This document shows positions 1 through 8,552 of a stretch of 64,000 nt of DNA, piece after piece. The notes under the pieces are model-generated. The model worked only from the letters and a program-made list of their open reading frames with translations, was not told the DNA's origin and made no database searches. Within the stretch, counting starts at the first letter, position 1; every line of letters begins with the position of its first letter. Source of the stretch: JBDHWG01 sp046328525 (lineage in GTDB: Bacteria > Chloroflexota > Anaerolineae > Epilineales > JAHCIE01); NCBI GenBank assembly GCA_046328525.1, contig JAXLWK010000006.1, forward strand, positions 124,001-188,000. The letters are read 5' to 3'. Both the position numbers and the translations under genes were made by a program.

Positions 1-1158
1 GGCCGCCACCGCGACACGGCCCGCCTCCGCCTCGGCCTGCTGGCGCTCCTGATCGCCACGATTGTCCTCGCGCCGACGGTCACGTCCATGCTGCTGCGCT
101 ACAGGTCGGGCGACCCGGCCCGCTACGCCCACGACAACCCGGTGCAGATCGAGGCGGCCGTGGACTACCTCCTGCGCGGCGTCAACCCCTACGGCGCGGA
201 CTACTTCGCCACGCCCCTCGCCCGCTGGAGTGGCTACACCGGCGCGACGTACAGCAACAACCCTAATGACGTGCCGCCGCCCGACTGGACGGTCAACCCG
301 GCGTTGTACCACGTCGTCAGCCTGCCGGTCGGCCTGCTGGCGGCCGTCCCGTTCGACATCCTCTCCAAAGCGGTATTTGGCTGGTTCGACGCGCGCGTCC
401 TCTACCTGGCGGCGTATCTCCTGTCCCTCGCGCTGGTCGGCATGGTCGTGACGGACCCCACGCGGCGGCTGGCGGCCCTCATCGCCGTCGGCCTCAACCC
501 CCTGCTCGTGTCCTTCCTTGTCGAAGGCCGCAACGACATCCTGGTGTTCAGCCTCGTCCTGGCGTCGGCGGTGGCGTGGCAGAAGCGCCGCCTCGACCTA
601 TCCGGCGTGCTGCTCGGCCTGGCGATCATGACCAAGCACATCGCCATCCTCTTCCTGCCGTTCTACGCGCTGCTCGGCTGGCAGGCGAGCCTGCCGCTGC
701 GCCGGCGCGTCCTCCAGCTCGGCCGGCATCTGCTGCCCGTGTTCTGGATCGCCCTGCTGGCCGCCGTGCCGTTCCTCATCTGGAACTGGCGCGCATTCTA
801 CGACGACACGTTTGGCTATCTGGCCGGCTCGGCGGGCCACGCCTACCCGCTGTCGGGGATGGGCTTCGGCGGGCTGGTGGTGACGTGGGGCTTGGCGCCC
901 AACGCCGGCGTTCCGTTCCCGTCGCTGCTCTACCAGATGGCGTTTGGCGTTCCGCTGCTCCTCGTGCTGCTGTGGGCGCAGTGGCGGCAGAACAGCATCC
1001 GCGTCGCCCTGGCCGCCTACGCCATCTTCCTCCTGGTCTACATGTGGTTCGCGCGCTTCTTCTTCGATAACTACCTGGGCTACATCATCATGCTCCTCGC
1101 CGCCGCCTATTTCTGGCCGTCCGACGAGCCATCCCTTGCGGAGGCCGAGGCGGCATGA
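1..1158 (+). CDS. GT-C-like polytopic membrane protein, 5' end outside window
   Basis: The frame is already open at base 1, so the N-terminus is missing; 385 residues are visible. Many hydrophobic segments alternate with short charged loops, and the first visible helix is followed by a lumenal-type loop with the motif NPYGADYF. This is the general look of polyprenyl-linked sugar transferases of the GT-C fold (GT39/GT87/DUF2029-like), which add sugars outside the membrane. The stop overlaps the next start as ATGA, so it is translationally coupled to the YfhO-like gene and probably works with it in surface glycan assembly. Exact family and sugar are not determined. Confidence 0.7.
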   Translation, partial: GRHRDTARLRLGLLALLIATIVLAPTVTSMLLRYRSGDPARYAHDNPVQIEAAVDYLLRGVNPYGADYFATPLARWSGYTGATYSNNPNDVPPPDWTVNPALYHVVSLPVGLLAAVPFDILSKAVFGWFDARVLYLAAYLLSLALVGMVVTDPTRRLAALIAVGLNPLLVSFLVEGRNDILVFSLVLASAVAWQKRRLDLSGVLLGLAIMTKHIAILFLPFYALLGWQASLPLRRRVLQLGRHLLPVFWIALLAAVPFLIWNWRAFYDDTFGYLAGSAGHAYPLSGMGFGGLVVTWGLAPNAGVPFPSLLYQMAFGVPLLLVLLWAQWRQNSIRVALAAYAIFLLVYMWFARFFFDNYLGYIIMLLAAAYFWPSDEPSLAEAEAA

Positions 1159-3644
1159 CGGACCGGCGGCGCGACATCCTCATCGGCCTGGGCCTGCTGC
1201 TCCTACCCTTCGGCGTCTTCTATGCCCAGGCGCTCGGCCAGGCGGTGTTCTACCACCACGACCTTCAGTACTACTTCCACGCCTATCACAAAGCGGTGGT
1301 GGACCTGGCTCGCCAGCCGGGCCTGCCGCTGTGGAACCCGTATGCCTTCAGCGGCATCCCCCTGCTCGGCGACGGCCAGACGGCGATGTTCTACCCGCCC
1401 AGCTGGCTGTTCTGGGTCTTGCCGGCCGCCCACGCCCTGACCCTGTCCATCCTGGCCCACTTCAGCATCGCGGGCCTGGGGATGTATCTCTATGCCCGCG
1501 TCCTTCGGCTGTCGCCGCTGGCCGGGCTGGTCGCGGCCCTGGCGTTCATGTTCAACGGTTTCCTCGTCGCGCGCGTCGTCCATCCCTCCATCATGGCCGG
1601 CGCCGCCCTCGTGCCCCTCGTCTTCTGGAGCATCGAGCGCATCCTCCAGCGCGGGAGCCGCGGCGCGTTCGTCGTGGCGGCGCTCGTCCTGGCGCTCCAG
1701 CTCCTGGCGGGCCACCCGCAAATCCCCGTCTACACCGTCCTGGCCGTCGGCCTCTACAGCCTGGTCATCGTCCTGTGGCGCTGGTGGCGCGCGCGGGAGG
1801 TGCGCGCCTGGCTGCCGCTGCTCCAGGTGGCGGGCGCATACCTCGCCGCCGGGTGTCTGGCTGCCATCCAGCTCGTCCCCTGGGCGGAGCTGGCCTCGTT
1901 CTCGCCCCGCGCCGCCGGCGCCAGCTACGATCTTGTGACCAACGAGTCGCTGGTCGGCTTCGACTGGCTGCTGTACCTGTTCCCGTATGCCTACGGGGCG
2001 CTGCGCCTGTCACCCCTGGAGACGTTCATCGAATGGCTCAACCCCATCGAGATATGGGAGAAGCACGCCTACATCGGCATCCTGCCCCTGGCCCTCGCCC
2101 TCGTGGGCGCGGCCGAGGTCATTCGCCTCGTGCGGCTGGGCCGCGTGCGGGCGCGGGGCGCGGCGCGCGCGGACGACAGCGGCGCGGAGACACGGGAACG
2201 CTTCCACGCCGCGCGAGGGACGGCGCTGCTCGCGGTGCTGGCGCTGATGCTGCTCATCGCCGCCGGCCGCAGCACGCCGTTTGCGTGGGTCGTCTATGCC
2301 GCGCCGGTGCTGGGCAAGCTGCGCGGCTACGTGCGCGCCGTCGCCGTGGCCGACTTCGCCCTGTGCGCCCTGGCGGGCCTGGGCGTCGAGCGGCTGGCGC
2401 GTGTCCCGCGCGGCAAGTGGGACTGGGTCGCGGCGGCGGCCGGCGCCGTGATCCTGGCGCTCATGGTGGCGGCGCTGGCGCTGAACGCCGCGGTCTGGTC
2501 ACCCAACCCGACGGCGTATGCGGGGACTGTCGTGCAGCGCACGATGCTCACGTATGGCCTGAACATTGCTCAGTCGAGCGCGTGGGTCCCCCTGGCCCTG
2601 GCCGTCGCCGCAGCCCTCCTGCTGCTCGGCCTGAGCCGCGGGCTGCCGGCGCTTGGCGCGACGCTGCTCGTGTGCCTGGTCGCTGCCGACCTGATTACGT
2701 TCGCCACCGTCTTCAACCCGACCACCGACCCCTCGCTGTTTAGCCAGGTCCCGCCGGCGGCCGAGTTCCTGAAGCGCGACCCGTCCCTCTACCGCATCGC
2801 CGTGTTCGCGCGCAACGACCACCTCTCGCCGCCGGTGCTTCAGCAACAACTGGCGTATAGCTGGGCGATGCCCTACGGGCTGGAGGACATCAACGGGTTC
2901 AACTCGCTCCAGCCGCGCCGCTACACCGATGTCCTGTTTGGGGCAGACGATAACGATGTCTCCTACGCCAACCTGTGGGACGAGCGGCTGCTGCGCGCCG
3001 ACAACCCCATCCTGGGGCTGCTGAACGTCAAGTACGCCGTTGTGACGCCCGACGCCTACGTGGACCCGCCGCCGGCGTGGGAAAAGGTCTTCGCGGCGCC
3101 GAACGTCGCCATCTACCGCAATCCGGCCCCGCCGCCCCGCGCTTTCTTCGTGGAGCGCGTGATTCCAGAGTCGTCGCCGCAGGTCATTCTGGATAACATT
3201 ACACGCCAGGGCTTCGATCCGCGCGCCACGGCGTATGTCGAGGGCGGCATGGATCAGGCGGCGGCCGACCGGCTCGCCGGCGGCGGAGCGGCCGAGGTCG
3301 AGGTCGAGCGCCTGTCGCCGACGGAGCTGCGCCTGACGACGCGCACGGCGGCGGAGCGCTTCCTGGTGTTGAGCGAGATGTGGTTCCCCGGCTGGCAGGC
3401 GGAGCTTGTCGGCCCGGACGGGCAGAGCCGCCCGCTGCCCCTCTACCGCACGGACTACCTACTGCGCGGCCTGGCCGTGCCGGCGGGCGAGCACACCATT
3501 CGCGTGGTCTACCGCCCACTGTCTGTCTTGCTCGGCGCGGCGTTGACGGCGCTGGCGGCGTTGGCGCTTATCCTGCTCCTGGTCTCGAAGAAGGCGCGAT
3601 TGGCCGCAAAGCGCGCACAGCGTGTACAATCAAGTCGTGGTTAG
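1155..3644 (+). CDS. YfhO-family membrane protein
   Basis: 829 residues. An N-terminal helix is followed by the family-like stretch GLPLWNPYAFSGIPLLGDGQ, then about a dozen membrane segments, a soluble region from about residue 540, and a last helix near residue 800. This is the architecture of YfhO/GT-C-like proteins, which are thought to glycosylate lipoteichoic acid or other surface polymers using lipid-linked sugars. The start overlaps the upstream stop by four bases. The C-terminal domain (ERFLVLSEMWFPGWQAELVG) is the beta-rich part usual for the family. Function is inferred from family only. Confidence 0.8.
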   Translation: MTDRRRDILIGLGLLLLPFGVFYAQALGQAVFYHHDLQYYFHAYHKAVVDLARQPGLPLWNPYAFSGIPLLGDGQTAMFYPPSWLFWVLPAAHALTLSILAHFSIAGLGMYLYARVLRLSPLAGLVAALAFMFNGFLVARVVHPSIMAGAALVPLVFWSIERILQRGSRGAFVVAALVLALQLLAGHPQIPVYTVLAVGLYSLVIVLWRWWRAREVRAWLPLLQVAGAYLAAGCLAAIQLVPWAELASFSPRAAGASYDLVTNESLVGFDWLLYLFPYAYGALRLSPLETFIEWLNPIEIWEKHAYIGILPLALALVGAAEVIRLVRLGRVRARGAARADDSGAETRERFHAARGTALLAVLALMLLIAAGRSTPFAWVVYAAPVLGKLRGYVRAVAVADFALCALAGLGVERLARVPRGKWDWVAAAAGAVILALMVAALALNAAVWSPNPTAYAGTVVQRTMLTYGLNIAQSSAWVPLALAVAAALLLLGLSRGLPALGATLLVCLVAADLITFATVFNPTTDPSLFSQVPPAAEFLKRDPSLYRIAVFARNDHLSPPVLQQQLAYSWAMPYGLEDINGFNSLQPRRYTDVLFGADDNDVSYANLWDERLLRADNPILGLLNVKYAVVTPDAYVDPPPAWEKVFAAPNVAIYRNPAPPPRAFFVERVIPESSPQVILDNITRQGFDPRATAYVEGGMDQAAADRLAGGGAAEVEVERLSPTELRLTTRTAAERFLVLSEMWFPGWQAELVGPDGQSRPLPLYRTDYLLRGLAVPAGEHTIRVVYRPLSVLLGAALTALAALALILLLVSKKARLAAKRAQRVQSSRG

Positions 3645-3671
3645 TTCCACGCTATCTCGAACGGAGGCCGC

Positions 3672-4442
3672 ATGTCGAAAGTGATGGTGTGTATGCCCGC
3701 GTATCGCGCCGCAACGACCCTGGCCAAGACGTTGGAGGCGCTCCCTCCGGGCGCCGCCGACGAAGTCCTGGTCGTGGACGACGCCAGCCCCGACGATACC
3801 GTCGCCGTTGCCCAGGGCCTCGGCCTGCCGACCGTCGTCCATCCCATCAATCGTGGGTACGGCGGCAATCAGAAGACGTGCTACGATGAGGCGCTCAATC
3901 GCGGGGCGGACATCGTGGTCCTGCTGCACCCGGACTTCCAATACGACCCCGGCTCGGTGCCGGCGCTCATTGAGCCGCTCCAACACGGTCGCGCCGATTT
4001 CACGTTCGGCTCGCGCTTCGCCGGCGGCCGCGACCCGCGCCACGGCGGCATGCCGATGTACCGCTATCTCGGCAACAGGCTGACGACGAGCGTCGAGAAC
4101 ATGGCGCTGGGGACGCACTTCACCGAGCTGCACAGCGGCCTGAAAGCCTACACACGGCACTTCCTCGAGAGCATAGACTACCACGCCTACTCCGACGACT
4201 TTGTCTTCGACAGCCAGATGGTGATCGAAGCGATTCGGCGCGGCGTCCGCATCACCGAAGTCCCGATCCCGACGCGCTACGCCGACGACAGCTCCTCCGT
4301 CAGCGTGACGCGCTCGCTCAAGTACGTCTTTGAGACGCTCATCTGCCTCTGGCAGACGGACGCCCGCCTGCGCCGTGAGGGCGCCGACTGGTCCGGCTCG
4401 CCGTTCCTCAACCGCCAGGGCCAGGAGGAAACCGGCGGATGA
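3672..4442 (+). CDS. Family 2 glycosyltransferase (DPM1/GtrB-like)
   Basis: 256 residues. The GT-A fold begins at once with VMVCMPAYRAATTL; VVDDASPDDT supplies the nucleotide-sugar aspartates and LLHPDFQYDP stands where the DXD-like metal site is expected. No C-terminal membrane helices, so it resembles a soluble polyprenyl-phosphate sugar synthase. A GGAGG ribosome site lies before the ATG. The next gene starts inside its stop (ATGA), so the two are coupled. It probably charges a lipid carrier for the membrane proteins upstream. Confidence 0.85.
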   Translation: MSKVMVCMPAYRAATTLAKTLEALPPGAADEVLVVDDASPDDTVAVAQGLGLPTVVHPINRGYGGNQKTCYDEALNRGADIVVLLHPDFQYDPGSVPALIEPLQHGRADFTFGSRFAGGRDPRHGGMPMYRYLGNRLTTSVENMALGTHFTELHSGLKAYTRHFLESIDYHAYSDDFVFDSQMVIEAIRRGVRITEVPIPTRYADDSSSVSVTRSLKYVFETLICLWQTDARLRREGADWSGSPFLNRQGQEETGG

Positions 4443-5341
4443 ACAACGGTTACCCGGCGTGCAACCTGTGCGGCGCGCGCGACGCGCGGCTGCTGTACCA
4501 CGCCACAGCGATCCCGGGCAGTGACGTGCCCAGCGCCGAGTTCGCCTGCACCAGCCCCTACCTGGCGCAGTACGACGACATCGTGCGCTGCCCCCAGTGC
4601 GGCCTTATCTACTCCGTCGGCGGCCTGCCCACCGACGCCATCATGGACAACTACGAGGAGGTCGAGGACCCGACCTACCTGGTCGAGGAGGAGCGCCGCC
4701 GCGAGGCGTTCGGCGAGTCCCTCGCCCTCATCGAGAAGTACGTCCGCAAGGGACGGCTCGTCGAGGTCGGCGCGCACGTCGGCCTGTTCCTGGACGTGGC
4801 GCAGCGGTGCGGCTGGGAGGTCATGGGCGTCGAGCCGTCGCGCTGGGCCGTCGAGACGGGCTGCCGCCGCTTCGGCGTGGACCTGCGCCAGGGCGACCTG
4901 GCGTCTCAACACCTGCCCGATGCCAGCGTGGATGTGGTGGCGACGTGGGACGTGTTGGAGCATTTCAGCGACCCGCTGGGCGAACTGCGCGAGATGCGCC
5001 GCATCCTCAAGCCCGGCGGTGTCGTCGTGCTGACCACCGTCAACATTGCCAGCGTCCACGCCCGCGTGACGCGGGGCCGCTGGCCGTGGCTCATGCGGAT
5101 GCACCTGTTCTACTTCACGCCCCAGACGCTGGGCGCGATGATCGAGGCAGCCGGCTTCCGCGTCGAGCGCATGGAAACGCAGGGGCGCATCTTCAGCCTG
5201 GACTACCTGGCGTGGCGGCTCGGCCAGCACATGCCGGTCATGCAGGGGCTGCGGACCGGGGTGCGCGCCGCGCACCTGGGCAACCTGAGCGTCCCGGTCA
5301 ACCTGGGCGACATCCTACTCGCCGTCGGCCGCGCCGTGTAG
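4439..5341 (+). CDS. Class I SAM-dependent methyltransferase with N-terminal zinc ribbon
   Basis: 300 residues. The N-terminus has two CxxC pairs (CNLCGARD near residue 8 and CPQCGLIYS near residue 50), a zinc-ribbon arrangement common in sugar C-methyltransferases and related enzymes. The Rossmann core follows, with LVEVGAHVGLFLDVA as motif I and DVVATWDVLEHFSDP as motif post-II to IV. The start overlaps the upstream glycosyltransferase stop by four bases, tying it to glycan decoration. Substrate unknown; a methylated sugar or lipid head group is an inference. Confidence 0.85.
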   Translation: MNNGYPACNLCGARDARLLYHATAIPGSDVPSAEFACTSPYLAQYDDIVRCPQCGLIYSVGGLPTDAIMDNYEEVEDPTYLVEEERRREAFGESLALIEKYVRKGRLVEVGAHVGLFLDVAQRCGWEVMGVEPSRWAVETGCRRFGVDLRQGDLASQHLPDASVDVVATWDVLEHFSDPLGELREMRRILKPGGVVVLTTVNIASVHARVTRGRWPWLMRMHLFYFTPQTLGAMIEAAGFRVERMETQGRIFSLDYLAWRLGQHMPVMQGLRTGVRAAHLGNLSVPVNLGDILLAVGRAV

Positions 5342-5353
5342 CCCGCCAGCCCG

Positions 5354-5470
5354 TCATTGCGAGCGGAGCGAAGCAATCCCCCGCGTGGCGAAAGACGGCC
5401 TAGCGCGGCACAAGCGGGCCTTTCACCCACCGCGAGATTGCTTCGGCGGCAAAGCCCGCCTCGCAATGAT
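5354..5470. repeat. Intergenic palindromic repeat, GCGAAGCAATC family
   Basis: The left arm starts GTCATTGCGAGCGGAGCGAA and continues to GCAATC. The right arm runs from GATTGCTTCGG to CTCGCAATGA. Together they form an imperfect inverted repeat of about 115 bp with a central spacer. This type of REP/MITE-like repeat is scattered in many bacterial genomes. It fills the space before the glutamine synthetase gene, and an upstream reading of that gene through this repeat is not credible. Confidence 0.7.
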
Positions 5471-5513
5471 CGCGCGGTCCGGTGTGCATGGGGCGAGATT
5501 AGTGGGAGGGACA

Positions 5514-6869
5514 ATGACACGCGACGAAGTCGTCCAGCGGGCCAGGGAGGCGGGCGCGCGCTTCATCCGCTTCCAGTACTGCGACAACGCGGGCATCATC
5601 CGCGGCAAGGCGGTACACCTGGACGTCCTGCCCGACCGGCTGCGCTCCGGTGTCGGGCTGCCGGTGGCGATGCAGGCGCTCAACATCCTGGATCAGCGGC
5701 AGCCCATCGAGAACCTGGGGCCGGTCGGCGAAGTGCGCCTGATGGCCGACCCCGACACGTTCCGCCCGCTGCCCTACGTCCCGCACCAGGGCGCTCTCAA
5801 CTGCGACTTGCTCACGGCCGACGGCCAGCCGTGGAAGCTCGACCCGCGCTCGGTGCTCAAGGAGCAGATTCAGCGCGCCGCCGACCACGGCCTGGGCCTG
5901 CAAGCCGCCTTCGAGGTCGAGTTCACCCTCATGAACCGCACCCCGGAGGGGCAGTACCTGCCGGTGGACCAGTCCCTCGGTTACAGCGGCCTGGGCATGA
6001 CGGCGGCGGCCGGCTTCATTGACGACCTGGCCGCGACCCTGGAAGCCCAGGGGATGTCTGTCGAGCACTACCACCCCGAACACGGCCACGGCCAGCAAGA
6101 GCTGACCATTCGCCACGCCGACGCCCTGCGCGCCGCCGACCAGCAGGTCACGCTGCGCGAAACGGTGCGCGGCGTCGGCCACAAGCACGGCCTGATCGCC
6201 TCGTTCGCGCCGAAGCCGGTGCCCGACCAGGCGGGCAACGGCGCGCACATCCACTTCAGCCTGTGGGACGAGCACTTCATCAAGAACTTGCTCTACGACG
6301 AGGAGGGCGTGTACGGCCTGTCGGCGCTGGCCCGCCACTTCATGGCCGGCGTTCTCGCCCACCTGCCCGCGCTCATGGCGCTGACCTGCCCCACCTACAA
6401 CTCCTACCGCCGCTTCCAGCAGCCGAGCAACTGGACCTCGCCGTTCAACGCCTGGGGGCCGGACAACCGCGAGGCCGCCGTGCGCGTCGTCGCCGGCCTC
6501 TGGCGCGTCGACGCCCGCTCCGTGAACCTCGAGTTGAAACCCGTCGATTCGAGCTGCAACCCGTACCTGGCGCTGGCCGCCCTGATCGCGGCCGGGCTGG
6601 ACGGCGTCGAGCGCTGCCTCGATCCGGGCGAGCCGGTGCAGACGGACCCGGCGCTGCTGTCGCCCGACGAGCGCGCGGCGCGCGGCATCCAGCGCCTGCC
6701 GATAGACCAGATGGAGGCGTGCCTGGCGTTGAGCGCCGACCCGGTCATCATGTCGGCGCTGGGGCCGGGGTTGGGCAACGCCTACCTGGCGGTGCGCAAG
6801 TCGGAGTACGCCGCTTTCCGCCGCGAGACCACCGGCTTCGAGCTGCAACACCACCTCTACAAATTCTAG
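5514..6869 (+). CDS. Glutamine synthetase family protein
   Basis: 451 residues from the ATG at 5514, which has GGGAGG just upstream; longer readings run through the repeat at 5354-5470 and were rejected. The beta-grasp region (about residues 15-100, RFIRFQYCDNAGIIRGKAVH) leads into the catalytic domain, with EVEFTL, the glutamate and ATP loops around HGHGQQELTIRHADAL, and NGAHIHFSLW. The sequence looks closer to the gamma-glutamylpolyamine/amine synthetase branch than to housekeeping GlnA, so it may ligate glutamate to an amine other than ammonia. That choice is an inference. Confidence 0.85.
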   Translation: MTRDEVVQRAREAGARFIRFQYCDNAGIIRGKAVHLDVLPDRLRSGVGLPVAMQALNILDQRQPIENLGPVGEVRLMADPDTFRPLPYVPHQGALNCDLLTADGQPWKLDPRSVLKEQIQRAADHGLGLQAAFEVEFTLMNRTPEGQYLPVDQSLGYSGLGMTAAAGFIDDLAATLEAQGMSVEHYHPEHGHGQQELTIRHADALRAADQQVTLRETVRGVGHKHGLIASFAPKPVPDQAGNGAHIHFSLWDEHFIKNLLYDEEGVYGLSALARHFMAGVLAHLPALMALTCPTYNSYRRFQQPSNWTSPFNAWGPDNREAAVRVVAGLWRVDARSVNLELKPVDSSCNPYLALAALIAAGLDGVERCLDPGEPVQTDPALLSPDERAARGIQRLPIDQMEACLALSADPVIMSALGPGLGNAYLAVRKSEYAAFRRETTGFELQHHLYKF

Positions 6870-6941
6870 CGCGTTTGGCATTTGCCTCTCGCGCCGCCAT
6901 AATTTGCGGACCGATCACTAACCCTGTAGTGAGGTCCGTCC

Positions 6942-8228
6942 ATGCGTGTTGCCACCATCTTCGTGGGAGTCGCGATCGTTCTGGCCCTGATGGCGCTGAG
7001 TTTTGTCGGCGGCGTCGTGGTGACCGCCCAGACCCTCCAGGGCGACCCGTCGCGCGTCCTGGCCGCGAGCAGCCTGTTCGTGGACGGACACGGCGCGCAG
7101 CCTCCGGCTGAGGAGACCGACAGGTTCAAGGTCTTCTGGGAGGCGTGGCGCATCGCCCACGATCACTATGTGGACGCAACGGCCGTGAACGACGAGCGTA
7201 TGACCCGGGGGGCCATTCAGGGGATGCTGGACGCCCTCGGCGACCAGGGCCACACACGCTTCATGACCGCCGCCGAGGCCGAGCGGCAGTCGCAGGTGTT
7301 GTCCGGCGTCTTCGTCGGCATCGGCGCGGAGATCACCCACAAGGACGGCAAGGCGGTCGTCGTCACGCCCCTCGAAGGCTCACCGGCGGAGGGGGCCGGC
7401 GTCAAGACCGGCGACATCGTCCTGAGCGTGGACGGCGAGGACATCGCCGACCACGACATGGACGAGGTTCTCAGCCACTTGCGCGGCGCGGAGGGCGCCG
7501 ACGTGCGCGTGCGGCTGCTGCGCCCGTCCACCGGCGACACCCTCGACCTGACGATCACGCGGGCGCGCATCCTCGTCCCGACGGTCACGTGGCAGATGCT
7601 GCCGGGAACGAAGATCGCCGACATCCGCCTGAGCCAGTTCGGGATGCGCGCCTCGGCCGAGCTTCAGCGGGCCGTTGACGCGGCGCGGGCCGCCGGCGCG
7701 GACGGCCTCATCCTCGATTTGCGCAACAACCCGGGCGGTCTGCTGAACGAGGCGGTGTTCGTCACCAGCCAGTTCATTGACCAGGGCAACGTCCTGATCC
7801 AGCGGGATCGGGAGGGCCACGAGATTCCCTACTCCGCGCGCCCCGGCGGCCGCGCCCTCGACCTGCCAATGGTCGTCCTGGTCAACCAGGGTACGGCCAG
7901 CGCCTCGGAGATCACGGCGGGCGCGCTGCAATACGCCGGCCGCGCCAGGCTCGTCGGGCAGACGACGTTCGGCACGGGCACTGTCCTGTCGAGCTTCAAG
8001 CTCTCGGATGGGTCGGCGCTGCTGCTGGGAACGGGCGAGTGGCTGACGCCGGGCGGGCGGATGATCCGCCGCCAGGGCATCGAGCCGGACATCCACGCCG
8101 AGCTGCCCGCCAACATCGCCCTGCTGACGCCGGCGAGCGCCGCCAAACTCTCCGCCGCCGAGTTGCGCGCCACCTCGGATACGCAGCTCCTGGCCGGCCT
8201 TCAGGTCGTCGAAGCGCTCACGCGGTAG
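6942..8228 (+). CDS. S41-family C-terminal processing peptidase-like protein, catalytic Lys not conserved
   Basis: 428 residues. An N-terminal hydrophobic helix (residues 4-30) anchors it, followed by a helical cap, a PDZ domain (about 120-210, with GVFVGIGAEI and GVKTGDIVLSV) and the S41 core with LRNNPGGLLNEAV. The serine motif NQGTASASE puts the likely nucleophile at Ser320. The lysine expected 25 residues later in the TFGKG motif is Thr345 (TTFGTGTV), so the canonical Ser-Lys dyad is absent. It may use another base, such as the nearby SSFK lysine, or be non-catalytic. Monocistronic in appearance. Confidence 0.85.
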   Translation: MRVATIFVGVAIVLALMALSFVGGVVVTAQTLQGDPSRVLAASSLFVDGHGAQPPAEETDRFKVFWEAWRIAHDHYVDATAVNDERMTRGAIQGMLDALGDQGHTRFMTAAEAERQSQVLSGVFVGIGAEITHKDGKAVVVTPLEGSPAEGAGVKTGDIVLSVDGEDIADHDMDEVLSHLRGAEGADVRVRLLRPSTGDTLDLTITRARILVPTVTWQMLPGTKIADIRLSQFGMRASAELQRAVDAARAAGADGLILDLRNNPGGLLNEAVFVTSQFIDQGNVLIQRDREGHEIPYSARPGGRALDLPMVVLVNQGTASASEITAGALQYAGRARLVGQTTFGTGTVLSSFKLSDGSALLLGTGEWLTPGGRMIRRQGIEPDIHAELPANIALLTPASAAKLSAAELRATSDTQLLAGLQVVEALTR

Positions 8229-8265
8229 CTCGTCCCCTTCATCCCCCTGCGGCAAGCCTGAGAGG

Positions 8266-8345
8266 AAGGGAACGCCAAGGCGCAAAGACGCAAAGGGGAA
8301 AAACCCGTTGCCTTTCTTTGCGCCTCTGCCCTCTTGGGAGTCCTA
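8266..8345. repeat. GCGCAAAGACGC palindromic repeat, copy 1
   Basis: The left arm contains AAGGCGCAAAGACGCAAAGG and the right arm TTTCTTTGCGCCTCTG, giving an imperfect inverted repeat. Related copies lie at 15166-15245 and 59356-59561 in this window. Confidence 0.7.
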
Positions 8346-8474
8346 TCTTTTTCGCAAGACCCTCCCGCCGGCTGAGGCGCAACAAGGGCAGCAGAGCATG
8401 GTGTCCACCTCGCCCGCCCGCCAGTGGCGCCGCCCCGACACGCTCAACACACTCGCGCTGAAATGACGGACAGC

Positions 8475-8502
8475 TTGACCGCCCTCGGACTCGCGCTATA
8501 CT
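8475..8502 (+). promoter_or_regulatory. Sigma-70-like promoter of the formate dehydrogenase operon
   Basis: TTGACC (8475-8480), a 16-bp spacer and TATACT (8497-8502) lie about 50 bp before the first gene of the operon. Confidence 0.55.
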
Positions 8503-8552
8503 ATACGCTCCCGTTGACGTAAACCACAACGCCTCGCCCGAAGGGGAGCGCC

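Larger units (their letters stand above)
8229..8552. other. Intergenic region with a repeat and the fdh promoter
   Basis: No credible gene. It holds the GGCGCAAAGACGCAAAGG repeat at 8266-8345, about 130 bp without recognised features, and the promoter at 8475-8502. Confidence 0.6.

Noticed and set aside
5385..5513. Upstream extension of the glutamine synthetase gene
   Set aside because: The extension is encoded by an intergenic palindromic repeat, and a good ribosome site lies before the ATG at 5514.
5499..6881. Long minus-strand frame opposite the glutamine synthetase gene
   Set aside because: Shadow frame; no family resemblance and no ribosome site.
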